19,287 bases of DNA from Leptospirillum sp. GTDB lineage: Bacteria; Nitrospirota; Leptospirillia; Leptospirillales; Leptospirillaceae. The number at the start of each line of letters is the position of its first letter. The first letter of the stretch is position 1. Below, piece after piece: positions 1 to 6,640 of the stretch. A program made the position numbers and the translations under genes. The DNA is taken from NCBI GenBank assembly GCA_027346125.1, contig DAIEST010000255.1, forward strand, positions 1 through 19,287. The letters run 5' to 3'. Below the pieces are notes generated by a model. The model saw only the letters and a program-made list of their open reading frames with translations, was not told the DNA's origin and did not search any database.

Positions 1-1
1 G

Positions 2-127
2 AGTGTGGTCTGCACGCTGACCGGACATGGGCTCAAGGATCCCGAAACGGCTCTTTCCACCCCACATTCCGAAATTCGGGTGCCGCCAGGAAAAGAAGCC
101 GTCCTGAAGGTTCTGGGATTTCACTAG
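2..127 (+). CDS. thrC: Threonine synthase, C-terminal end (partial)
   Basis: Only the last 41 codons are inside the window, ending at TAG 125-127. The peptide contains TGHGLKDP, a C-terminal signature I recognise from PLP-dependent threonine synthases, followed by a short tail ending in KVLGFH. The enzyme converts O-phospho-L-homoserine to threonine in the cytoplasm. The next gene downstream is a phosphoglycerate-mutase-like protein of the type proposed to make O-phosphohomoserine, then aspartokinase, so the pathway context agrees. The PLP lysine and catalytic core lie upstream of the window. The identification rests on a short tail plus context. Confidence 0.8.
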   Translation, partial: SVVCTLTGHGLKDPETALSTPHSEIRVPPGKEAVLKVLGFH

Positions 128-171
128 AAAACCCGTTGATCCGCAGAGGACCGAGAGAAACAGACTGTCGC

Positions 172-1317
172 ATGTCCTGTAAGCACCTTGTAGTGATTCT
201 CGATGGATTGGGAGAGGCGCAGATGCCTTCTACCCTGATCCGGGCTTCCACCCCCTTTCTCGACCGGCTGGCCAAAAAGGGGGTCGTGGGGCTTCTCGAC
301 ATTCATTCCCCGGAAGACAGGCAGCCTCCTTCCTCGGAAAAGGGGATCCTTTCGCTGTGCGGAGCGCTTGACCTTCGCGATACGGTGTCGAGAGCGGAAC
401 TCCTGACCAGCGGTATCGAACCCGAAGTTTCGTTAAAGGGTCCCCATTGGGTCTGGCTCCTGAATCCGGCCCGAATCGAGAACGGCAGACTGGAATCCTA
501 TGTGGAATCCGCGTCCCCCCATGCGCTCTGGGAAAGGTTTCTGAACCAGGTCGACCGGGCGGGGGCGGGACCCATCTTCCGGTATTCCCCCGTTCGCCGT
601 GCCGATGGAGCCATTGTACGAATGGCAGCGTTTTACCCGGTCGGCTCCGAAACGCCTTCGTCGGCACCCATTCCCACAAGAGGGGAAAGACTGCCCGATG
701 GCGGAGTGCTTGGGGATCTGATCATGGAGGCCTCCGGATTTCTCCCCCCGGATCCGGAGTTCAATTGCGTCTGGCCGTGGGGAATGGGAAAATGGAGGCC
801 TGAATCCGGGAATCCGGCCCCCGTTGCCAACACCGGCCGATGGATGGTTGCAGCTGTTCCGTTGGCTCGCTCCATCGGACGGTATCTTCATTGGACGGTC
901 CCGCCTGTTCCGGGAGGGACCGGAGATACGGACACGTCTCTTGAAAACAAGCGCGACGTGGTTCTTTCCGCATTGCGACACCCGGAAACGACCCACGTTT
1001 TCTGTCATATCGAAGGATTCGATCTTGCAAGCCACCGGCGGAATCCGGAAGAGAAGCGGCTCTTTCTCGAGCGCTTCGACAAAGAGTTCGTTCCGGCTCT
1101 TGCCCAGGCTCTTGACGAAGATATTGTGGACAATCTCTGGTTCACCTGTGATCATCTGAGTTCTCCGGTCACCGGGAATCACGAATGCGGTCCCGTCCCT
1201 TTTCTCCATCTGTCACGGAACCTGGAGCGGACAGGATCCGGGCGATTCGAAGAATCCGTCGCCGCTTCCGGACCGCGGCTTTCGATTGCCCGGTGGAAAG
1301 AATCCATTCAACTGTAA
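172..1317 (+). CDS. Cofactor-independent phosphoglycerate mutase-like protein, probable homoserine kinase
   Basis: This is a 381-residue member of the alkaline-phosphatase-superfamily ApgM group. Visible landmarks are the N-terminal metal aspartate (D11, ILDGLGE), the nucleophile region PPSSEKG (S55), the C-terminal pair D284 and H288 (IEGFDLASH), D327-H328 (CDHLSSP) and H337, followed by GPVPF. A related family, TIGR02535, was named 'proposed homoserine kinase' because its members sit beside threonine synthase. This gene lies 44 bp after thrC and 21 bp before lysC, and no GHMP-type thrB is visible here, so homoserine phosphorylation is the likelier role than glycolysis. I prefer ATG 172; an in-frame TTG at 136 would add 12 residues without homology. 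The usual asparagine of the SDVAN-type motif is replaced by isoleucine, so the active site is somewhat divergent. Fold assignment is firm; substrate is inferred. Confidence 0.8.
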   Translation: MSCKHLVVILDGLGEAQMPSTLIRASTPFLDRLAKKGVVGLLDIHSPEDRQPPSSEKGILSLCGALDLRDTVSRAELLTSGIEPEVSLKGPHWVWLLNPARIENGRLESYVESASPHALWERFLNQVDRAGAGPIFRYSPVRRADGAIVRMAAFYPVGSETPSSAPIPTRGERLPDGGVLGDLIMEASGFLPPDPEFNCVWPWGMGKWRPESGNPAPVANTGRWMVAAVPLARSIGRYLHWTVPPVPGGTGDTDTSLENKRDVVLSALRHPETTHVFCHIEGFDLASHRRNPEEKRLFLERFDKEFVPALAQALDEDIVDNLWFTCDHLSSPVTGNHECGPVPFLHLSRNLERTGSGRFEESVAASGPRLSIARWKESIQL

Positions 1318-1338
1318 AGGAAGGTGGAACAGGTAAAA

Positions 1339-2574
1339 ATGGCACTGATCGTTCAGAAGTTCGGCGGCACATCGGTCGGCTCGGTCGAACGGATCCGAAA
1401 TGTCGCCCAGATTGTCCGTTCAACATGGGAATCCGGCAACCGGGTAGTCGTCGTCGTTTCCGCAATGAGCGGGGAAACCGACCGGCTGGTCCGACTCGCC
1501 CATGAACTTTCGACGGAACCGCATGAACGGGAAATGGACATGCTGCTCTCTTCGGGAGAGCGCGTCACAAGCGCGCTTCTGGCAATTGCCCTGAACGAGA
1601 TGAACATACCGGCACAGTCGCTGAGTGGACGGCAGGTCGGAATCCGGACGGATAGCGTTCATACCAGGGCCCGGATTGCCAGCATCTCGTCCGAGCGCCT
1701 CACCGAAACCCTGGAGAAGGGGATCATCCCGATCGTAGCAGGTTTCCAGGGCGTTTCTGCCGAAGAGAACGTCACAACGCTCGGCCGGGGAGGTTCGGAC
1801 ACGACCGCAGTGGCGCTGGCCGTTTCCGTCAAGGCCGACCGGTGCGACATCTATACGGATGTTCTCGGAGTCTACACCGCGGATCCCAATCTGGTTCCAT
1901 CCGCTCGTAAACTTGATCAGATTTCGTATGAAGAGATGCTTGAAATGGCTTCTCTCGGCGCCAAAGTCCTTCAGACAAGATCAGTCGAATTTGCCATGAA
2001 ATACAAGATGCCCGTCCGGGTCCGCTCGACATTCTCGACAGATCCCGGCACTCTTGTGACGGAGGAGGAAAAACGGATGGAACACATTGTCGTTTCGGGA
2101 ATCACTCTGGACAAGAACCAGGCAAAGATTACCGTTCAGAACGTCCCGGACAAGCCAGGACTGGCAGCCCGTCTGTTCGACACCATTTCGAGCCAGTCCA
2201 TCGTGGTGGATATGATTGTCCAGAATGTCGGACAGGACGGCTTGACCGATATTTCCTATACCGTTCCGCGTTCCGACGCCAGGAAAGCCGAGCGTCTCGC
2301 GGCCCAGGTTGCCAGCGAGATCGGTGCGGGACAGATCAAAATCAAGGAGGATATCGTCAAGATCTCCATTATCGGCGTGGGAATGAGATCCCATTCCGGT
2401 GTGGCCGCACGGATGTTCTCCACGTTGGCCCGGGAGGGAATCAACATCCTGATGATCTCCACTTCCGAGATCAAGATCTCGTGTCTGATCGATGAAAAAT
2501 ATTCGGAGCTCTCCGTAAGGGCCCTTCACGCAGAGTTTCAGCCCGAGACCAGGGGAAACCTCCATGAAGGCTGA
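1339..2574 (+). CDS. lysC: Aspartate kinase (aspartokinase), alpha subunit
   Basis: This 411-residue aspartokinase phosphorylates L-aspartate as the first step toward lysine, threonine and methionine. The N-terminus (MALIVQKFGGTSVG) is the classic nucleotide-binding start. The motif GRGGSDTTA and the DVLGVYTADP segment follow in the kinase domain, which ends near residue 240. The C-terminal part, about residues 247-411, contains two ACT-type segments expected to bind feedback amino acids. ATG 1339 matches family N-termini and is preceded by AAGGAAGGTGG (1319-1327 region); an upstream in-frame GTG at 1324 would add five residues. It overlaps cimA by 11 bp, suggesting translational coupling. 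A strong internal ribosome site precedes codon 247 (separate entry). Confidence 0.96.
   Translation: MALIVQKFGGTSVGSVERIRNVAQIVRSTWESGNRVVVVVSAMSGETDRLVRLAHELSTEPHEREMDMLLSSGERVTSALLAIALNEMNIPAQSLSGRQVGIRTDSVHTRARIASISSERLTETLEKGIIPIVAGFQGVSAEENVTTLGRGGSDTTAVALAVSVKADRCDIYTDVLGVYTADPNLVPSARKLDQISYEEMLEMASLGAKVLQTRSVEFAMKYKMPVRVRSTFSTDPGTLVTEEEKRMEHIVVSGITLDKNQAKITVQNVPDKPGLAARLFDTISSQSIVVDMIVQNVGQDGLTDISYTVPRSDARKAERLAAQVASEIGAGQIKIKEDIVKISIIGVGMRSHSGVAARMFSTLAREGINILMISTSEIKISCLIDEKYSELSVRALHAEFQPETRGNLHEG
2077..2574 (+). CDS. lysC: Aspartokinase beta (regulatory) subunit from an internal start
   Basis: Codon 247 of lysC is ATG at 2077. It is preceded by GGAGGAGG at 2061-2068 with an 8-nt spacer, one of the best Shine-Dalgarno sequences in the window. 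The resulting 165-residue product would begin MEHIVVSGITLDKNQAKITV and contain just the ACT region. In Bacillus subtilis and Corynebacterium glutamicum an in-frame start at the matching place makes the beta subunit of an alpha2-beta2 aspartokinase. The site could be a by-product of the Glu-Glu-Glu-Lys codons of the linker, so separate translation is an inference. Confidence 0.55.
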   Translation: MEHIVVSGITLDKNQAKITVQNVPDKPGLAARLFDTISSQSIVVDMIVQNVGQDGLTDISYTVPRSDARKAERLAAQVASEIGAGQIKIKEDIVKISIIGVGMRSHSGVAARMFSTLAREGINILMISTSEIKISCLIDEKYSELSVRALHAEFQPETRGNLHEG

Positions 2575-4201
2575 TCGCGAAAGCCCGGAAGGATCGCGTT
2601 CGACCTCTCCCGAGCCGGCAGTTCCGGGAACGGTCACGCTGTACGACACGACACTCCGGGACGGAAGCCAGTCGGAAGATATCCATTTCACAATGGAAGA
2701 CAAGATTCGGGTTGTCGAGGAACTCGACCGTCTCGGGATCGACTACATCGAGGGAGGATGGCCCGGGGCCAACCCCAAGGATATCGAGTTTTTCCGGACT
2801 GTCGGAAATCTTCCGCTGAAACACAGCCGGATCGTTGCGTTCGGAAGCACCAGGAAGTCGGGGAACAGCACACAGAACGACCCCGTTCTCAAAGCCCTGA
2901 TCGATGCCGGAACAAAAGTCGTCACGATTTTCGGAAAGTCCTGGTCTCTCCATGTCGAAGAAATCCTGGGAATCACAAGAGAAGCCAATCTTCAGATGAT
3001 CCGGGAAAGCGTAGACTTTCTGAAGCAGTCCGGCCGGGAAGTCGTATACGATGCAGAGCACTTCTTTGACGGATTCAGGGAAAATCCGGATTTTGCGCTG
3101 GAAACCCTCCATGCGGCAAACCAGGGCGGAGCGGACTGGATCGTCTTGTGCGACACCAATGGCGGAGCCATGTTCTGGGAGGTCGACGAGGCCTTCCGCG
3201 CGGCGGCCCGGTCGATCGAGTCTCCGCTTGGAATCCACGCCCACAATGACAGCGAACTTGCGGTAGCGAACTCGCTCGTGGCGGTCAGAGCCGGAGCCCG
3301 GCAAATCCATGGAACCCTGAACGGAATCGGAGAACGCTGCGGAAATGCGAATATCATTTCCGTGATCGCGAACCTGTCCCTCAAGATGGGAATCCCTGTC
3401 GTTCCTCCCCGGGAACTGGCCCGACTGAGGTCGATCGCGTCCTTTCTGTCTGAAATCCAGAACCGTCCTCTTCCCAAGAATCAGCCGTTTGTCGGGGAAT
3501 CTGCTTTCGCCCACAAAGCCGGAGTCCATGTGCATGCCATCCGGAAGAACAGCCGGGCCTACGAACATATCCGTCCGGAGTCGGTGGGCAATGCACAGCG
3601 CATCCTCCTCTCCGAACATTCGGGCCGAAGCAACCTGATCGAGAAGGCGCGCCAATACGGGATTCCGATGGAAAGCGACAGCCCCGATGTCCAGAAACTG
3701 CTGACGACACTGAAGGAACTCGAGCATGAAGGGTATCAGTTCGAAGGGGCCGAAGCCTCCTTCGAACTCCTGATGCGCTCCGTATCCGGCTCCTTCAAGC
3801 CTTTCTTCGAAGTGGATTTCTTCCATGTGCTGATGGAACAGAAAGGCCACGATCCGGAAGGTCTTTCCGAGGCCACGATCCGGGTGCGGGTAGGGGATCG
3901 GTACGAACATACGGCAGATCTGGGAAACGGGCCTGTCAACGCACTGGACAACGCGCTCCGGAAAGCGCTTCTGGCTTTCTATCCTGAAGTGGCATCCATC
4001 ACCCTTCTCGACTACAAGGTGCGGGTTCTCACCGGAAACCACGGTACCGCATCCCGGGTCAGGGTCCTGATCGAATCCGGGACGCCTTCAATGAAATGGG
4101 GAACCGTCGGAGTCTCCGAAAACGTCATTGCCGCCAGCCTCCTGGCACTGAAGGACAGCATCGACTACTGTCTTCTCAAGACCGGGGTCCGGCCTCTATG
4201 A
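2564..4201 (+). CDS. cimA: (R)-citramalate synthase
   Basis: This 545-residue enzyme belongs to the alpha-isopropylmalate/homocitrate synthase family and most resembles the CimA type. CimA condenses pyruvate with acetyl-CoA to (R)-citramalate, giving 2-oxobutyrate for isoleucine without threonine deaminase. The N-terminal TIM barrel shows LYDTTLRDGSQSED (D28) and the metal-binding HAHND (H225, H227). A LeuA-type allosteric domain occupies roughly the last 150 residues (FEVDFFHV, then a GNGPVNALDNALRKAL segment). DGSQSEDI, rather than the DGEQ-type motif usual in LeuA, favours citramalate synthase. ATG 2564 lies inside lysC and is preceded by AGGGGA at 2551-2556. The first 22 residues (polar, Ser/Glu/Pro-rich) precede the conserved barrel start. 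The stop overlaps lpxA as ATGA. Confidence 0.93.
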   Translation: MKADRESPEGSRSTSPEPAVPGTVTLYDTTLRDGSQSEDIHFTMEDKIRVVEELDRLGIDYIEGGWPGANPKDIEFFRTVGNLPLKHSRIVAFGSTRKSGNSTQNDPVLKALIDAGTKVVTIFGKSWSLHVEEILGITREANLQMIRESVDFLKQSGREVVYDAEHFFDGFRENPDFALETLHAANQGGADWIVLCDTNGGAMFWEVDEAFRAAARSIESPLGIHAHNDSELAVANSLVAVRAGARQIHGTLNGIGERCGNANIISVIANLSLKMGIPVVPPRELARLRSIASFLSEIQNRPLPKNQPFVGESAFAHKAGVHVHAIRKNSRAYEHIRPESVGNAQRILLSEHSGRSNLIEKARQYGIPMESDSPDVQKLLTTLKELEHEGYQFEGAEASFELLMRSVSGSFKPFFEVDFFHVLMEQKGHDPEGLSEATIRVRVGDRYEHTADLGNGPVNALDNALRKALLAFYPEVASITLLDYKVRVLTGNHGTASRVRVLIESGTPSMKWGTVGVSENVIAASLLALKDSIDYCLLKTGVRPL

Positions 4202-5010
4202 GTTCTCCCCTGATTCATCCCACTGCACTGGTGGATCCGGACGTCGAACTGGGAGAGGACGTTTCAATCGGACCGTTCTGCATCGTCCGGGGTCCCTCCC
4301 GCATCGGAGCCGGAACGATTCTGATGGAACGGGTTTCCATTTGCCCCGGAGTCGAGATGGGGGAAGGGAACAGGATCCATATGGGGGCGATTATCGGTCA
4401 CGAGCCTCAGGACAGGGCCTATGGTGGCCAGATCACCCGGACACGGATCGGAAACGGGAACGAAATCCGGGAGTATGTCACGATCCACAGGGCCACCAAG
4501 GAAGGAACCGAAACGGTTCTTGGCGACAGGAACCTTTTGATGGCCCAGTCCCATGTCGCCCACAACTGCCACATCGGCAACCAGGTCATCATGGCAAACG
4601 GCGCACTTCTCGCCGGACATGTCCGGGTCGATGACCATGCCTTTCTTTCAGGGGCGGTTCTTGTTCACCAGTTTGTCCGGATCGGACGATTGTCCCTCCT
4701 TCGCGGAGGAGCCCGGACAAGCCGTGATGTCCCGCCGTTCTGCATCATCGACGGAACCCACACCGTGCGCACCCTGAACAGGGTCGGACTTCGCCGTGCC
4801 GGCTACACGGCCGGGGAAATCGCGGAACTCAAGAAATCCTTCCGCGAGATCTTTCTGGGCCGCTCCCTCAAAAGATCGTTCATCGAATCGATTTCACAAA
4901 TGGGGGACAGTCTGTCAAGAGAGCTCGCACTCTTCATTCTGTCAAGCCGCAGGGGGGTATGTCATGCACGTGCTTTCGTTGACAAAACCCTATCCAATGA
5001 ATATGATTGA
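4198..5010 (+). CDS. lpxA: UDP-N-acetylglucosamine acyltransferase (lipid A biosynthesis)
   Basis: LpxA transfers an (R)-3-hydroxyacyl chain from ACP to UDP-GlcNAc, the first step of lipid A synthesis, in the cytoplasm. The 270-residue product is a left-handed beta helix of hexapeptide repeats (IGPFCIV, IGAGTIL, IGNGNEI and others). It carries the family stretch NLLMAQSHVAHNCHIGN with catalytic His122 and then LVHQF, DVPPF and the helical C-terminal part. The glycine matching E. coli Gly173, part of the chain-length ruler, appears kept (LLRGG), which would fit a long acyl chain. ATG 4198 overlaps the cimA stop as ATGA; upstream in-frame starts lack homology. After FILSSRRGV there is an extra tail of about 16 residues, encoded by AT-rich DNA that also holds a promoter. 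Confidence 0.96.
   Translation: MSSPLIHPTALVDPDVELGEDVSIGPFCIVRGPSRIGAGTILMERVSICPGVEMGEGNRIHMGAIIGHEPQDRAYGGQITRTRIGNGNEIREYVTIHRATKEGTETVLGDRNLLMAQSHVAHNCHIGNQVIMANGALLAGHVRVDDHAFLSGAVLVHQFVRIGRLSLLRGGARTSRDVPPFCIIDGTHTVRTLNRVGLRRAGYTAGEIAELKKSFREIFLGRSLKRSFIESISQMGDSLSRELALFILSSRRGVCHARAFVDKTLSNEYD
4979..5007 (+). promoter_or_regulatory. Sigma-70-type promoter inside the 3' end of lpxA
   Basis: A perfect -35 hexamer TTGACA (4979-4984) is followed after exactly 17 bp by TATGAT (5002-5007), which matches five of six -10 consensus bases. The predicted transcription start is near 5014, giving a leader of about 20 nt before the IHF/HU gene at 5035. The -10 hexamer is also the last two sense codons (Tyr-Asp) of lpxA. 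The local sequence is clearly more AT-rich than its surroundings. It probably drives the ihfA-like gene, merR and tRNA-Pro. Confidence 0.75.
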
Positions 5011-5034
5011 CCCACTATTTTCTTGGGAAAAATA

Positions 5035-5331
5035 ATGAAAAGACTTGATATCGTTCAACGCGTTCTTCAAAAATCGAACCGGTCCGACTACAATGCCAAA
5101 TTTGTCGGGCAGGTTTTCGATGTATTTCTGGAAGAGATTTCTTCATCCCTGGAAAACGGCGAGGATGTGAAGATCTCGGGGTTCGGGTCCTTTATCGTTC
5201 GGAAGATAAAAGATCGTCCAGGCAGGAATCCCAAAACAGGGGAACCTGTTCAGATACCTGCCCATCACACGGTCCTGTTCCACCCGAGCCGGGCCTTTTT
5301 CAAAAAGGGTCACGGGTCGGGGGAAGACTAG
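5035..5331 (+). CDS. IHF/HU family nucleoid protein, probably IHF alpha-like
   Basis: This 98-residue protein has the bacterial histone-like fold. An N-terminal helical dimerisation part is followed by the signature GFGSFIVRK and the DNA-inserting beta arm RPGRNPKTGEPV, whose proline intercalates in known family members. The arrangement with a small MerR gene and tRNA-Pro immediately downstream matches the ihfA neighbourhood I know from proteobacteria, so IHF alpha is more likely than HU, but no partner subunit is visible. ATG 5035 has GGGA at 5025-5028 just upstream; an in-frame TTG at 5023 would add four residues and coincide with that site, so ATG is preferred. The C-terminal tail (KKGHGSGED) is slightly longer than usual. 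Transcription probably starts from the promoter in lpxA. Confidence 0.88.
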   Translation: MKRLDIVQRVLQKSNRSDYNAKFVGQVFDVFLEEISSSLENGEDVKISGFGSFIVRKIKDRPGRNPKTGEPVQIPAHHTVLFHPSRAFFKKGHGSGED

Positions 5332-5340
5332 GGGGGCGAT

Positions 5341-5691
5341 GTGAGATCACCTCAAGTGAATCCTCACATCACCCAGAAATACCGGATCGGCGAGGCTTGT
5401 CGCATTCTCGGCATTACTGCCGCCACTCTCCGATACTGGGAAAAGATCTTTCCGGTTCTTTCCCCCAAGAAGACCCGGGGCGGACAACGGGAGTATTCGG
5501 AAGAAGACCTCCGTTTCCTGGGAAAGATCATCGATCTCGTTCAGGTGGAAGGCCGGTCCCTCAAGGGAGCCAAGGGCTTTCTGGACGGAACAAGCCCCAC
5601 GGAGAGCCCCCAGTGGATCGGCGAGATGCTGGTCGAAGTCCGTAAGGCTATACAAATCATGGAAGAGAACGACTCTGAAATCGGGGCGTAG
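5341..5691 (+). CDS. Small MerR-family transcriptional regulator
   Basis: The 116-residue product contains one MerR-type winged helix-turn-helix at about residues 14-66: YRIGEACRILGITAATLRYWE, then the wing GGQREYSEEDL. The C-terminus is too short for a metal- or drug-binding domain and probably forms a dimerisation helix. The target is unknown; in this family the neighbourhood ihfA-merR-tRNA-Pro is recurrent. The start is GTG 5341, 9 bp after the IHF gene, with a G-rich ribosome site (5332-5337). The stop codon TAG (5689-5691) lies inside the following tRNA, so the last ten bases of the gene are also the first ten bases of tRNA-Pro. Confidence 0.88.
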   Translation: MRSPQVNPHITQKYRIGEACRILGITAATLRYWEKIFPVLSPKKTRGGQREYSEEDLRFLGKIIDLVQVEGRSLKGAKGFLDGTSPTESPQWIGEMLVEVRKAIQIMEENDSEIGA

Positions 5692-5758
5692 CGCAGCCCG
5701 GTAGCGCACTCCCTTGGGGTGGGAGTGGTCGAAGGTTCAAATCCTTTCGCCCCGACCA
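5682..5758 (+). tRNA. tRNA-Pro (anticodon GGG)
   Basis: A complete 77-nt cloverleaf can be folded by hand. The acceptor stem pairs CGGGGCG 5682-5688 with CGCCCCG 5748-5754. The D stem is GCGC 5691-5694 with 5704-5707. The anticodon stem CTCCC 5709-5713 pairs with GGGAG 5721-5725, and loop TTGGGGT places GGG at 5716-5718. The T arm is GAAGG plus TTCAAAT. Discriminator A5755 is followed by an encoded CCA. GGG reads CCC and CCU proline codons. The 5' ten bases overlap the end of merR. Confidence 0.97.
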
Positions 5759-5839
5759 GTTTTGATGCTGTTTCCCAGTTCGCTGAAGTTGGCCTCCACG
5801 CCATGTTTCGGGGATCAATGCCAGGCTTCCAGGAGTTCC

Positions 5840-6640
5840 TTGAAAAAACCCCTCATTCTTGTATCCAATGACGATGGAATCTCTTCCGAAGGAATCCGGT
5901 TTCTGGAAGACGCGGTTGCCCCTTTGGGAGACGTCTATGTCGTCGCGCCGGACCAGGAGCGTTCCGCGGCCTCCCATGCACTGACGATTCACAAGCCCCT
6001 CAGAATCACGGAGAAGGACCCGCGGCATTTTGCCCTGAACGGAACCCCGACAGACTGCATCAACTTCGCCCTGTACGTCATTCTCCCCAGAAAACCGGAC
6101 CTGATCGTTTCGGGAATCAATCACGGCTGCAATCTTGCCGATGACGTGACCTATTCAGGCACGGTTTCCGCGGCATTCGAAGGCTCCATCCTGGGGACAA
6201 CGTCGCTGGCTTTTTCCCTGGAAACGCCGGACGATCCCTCCAATCCTCTCCAGTTCGGGACAGCCATGCACTATGCCCGGAAGATTGCGGCTCTCCAGCT
6301 GGGAAACCCTTCGGAAACCTCGGTCCTGCTGTCCGTCAATATCCCCGATCTCCCGCTGGAGAAGGTCCGGGGAATACGCGTCACCCACCTCGGAAAACGG
6401 CTCATCAACGAGACGAACATCATCCGGAAGGAAGATCCCCGGGGCAGGCCCTACTACTGGATCGGAATGGGGCCAAAAGATTATGAGCCCGATATCTCTT
6501 CGGACCTCCATGCCATCGATCATGGCTATGTTTCGGTCACCCCGTTGCACCTGGACCTGACACACTACCCTTCGATCGCATCGCTTAAGAAATGGGAGGA
6601 ATGGACCGGCCCCGAAACAGACGGGAGCGTCCAGAAATGA
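5840..6640 (+). CDS. surE: 5'/3'-nucleotidase SurE
   Basis: SurE is a metal-dependent nucleotidase acting on nucleoside monophosphates and linked to stationary-phase survival. The N-terminal SNDDG (N10, D11, D12) holds metal ligands. ERSAASHALT, the SGINHGCNL loop and YSGTVSAAFEG are the other family motifs. The 266-residue length is normal. The family begins right at the first beta strand, so I chose TTG 5840, which sits four bases after AGGAG (5831-5835); the reading frame stays open upstream through the tRNA, but that extension has no homology. The 81 bp between tRNA-Pro and surE hold no clear terminator, so surE may be read from the upstream promoter and freed by tRNA processing. The stop overlaps the next gene as ATGA. 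Confidence 0.95.
   Translation: MKKPLILVSNDDGISSEGIRFLEDAVAPLGDVYVVAPDQERSAASHALTIHKPLRITEKDPRHFALNGTPTDCINFALYVILPRKPDLIVSGINHGCNLADDVTYSGTVSAAFEGSILGTTSLAFSLETPDDPSNPLQFGTAMHYARKIAALQLGNPSETSVLLSVNIPDLPLEKVRGIRVTHLGKRLINETNIIRKEDPRGRPYYWIGMGPKDYEPDISSDLHAIDHGYVSVTPLHLDLTHYPSIASLKKWEEWTGPETDGSVQK

Noticed and set aside
136..171. TTG start at 136 for the PGM-like gene
   Set aside because: The extra 12 residues lie before the conserved first strand and have no counterpart in the family; ATG 172 is more consistent.
2471..4042. Long minus-strand frame (523 codons) opposite cimA, and similar ones at 11878-13332 and 14641-15951
   Set aside because: All lie opposite well-identified genes, and their translations are low-complexity Arg/Gly/Asp-rich without domains.
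4096..4197. Upstream in-frame start for lpxA
   Set aside because: The extension lies fully in cimA in another frame and shows no homology; ATG 4198 gives the standard N-terminus.
5008..5034. Second -35-like TTGACC just before the IHF gene
   Set aside because: No acceptable -10 lies at the right distance before the start codon.
5759..5839. Terminator or separate promoter between tRNA-Pro and surE
   Set aside because: Only a 4-bp stem (TGGC/GCCA) without a T tract, and no convincing -35/-10 pair was seen.
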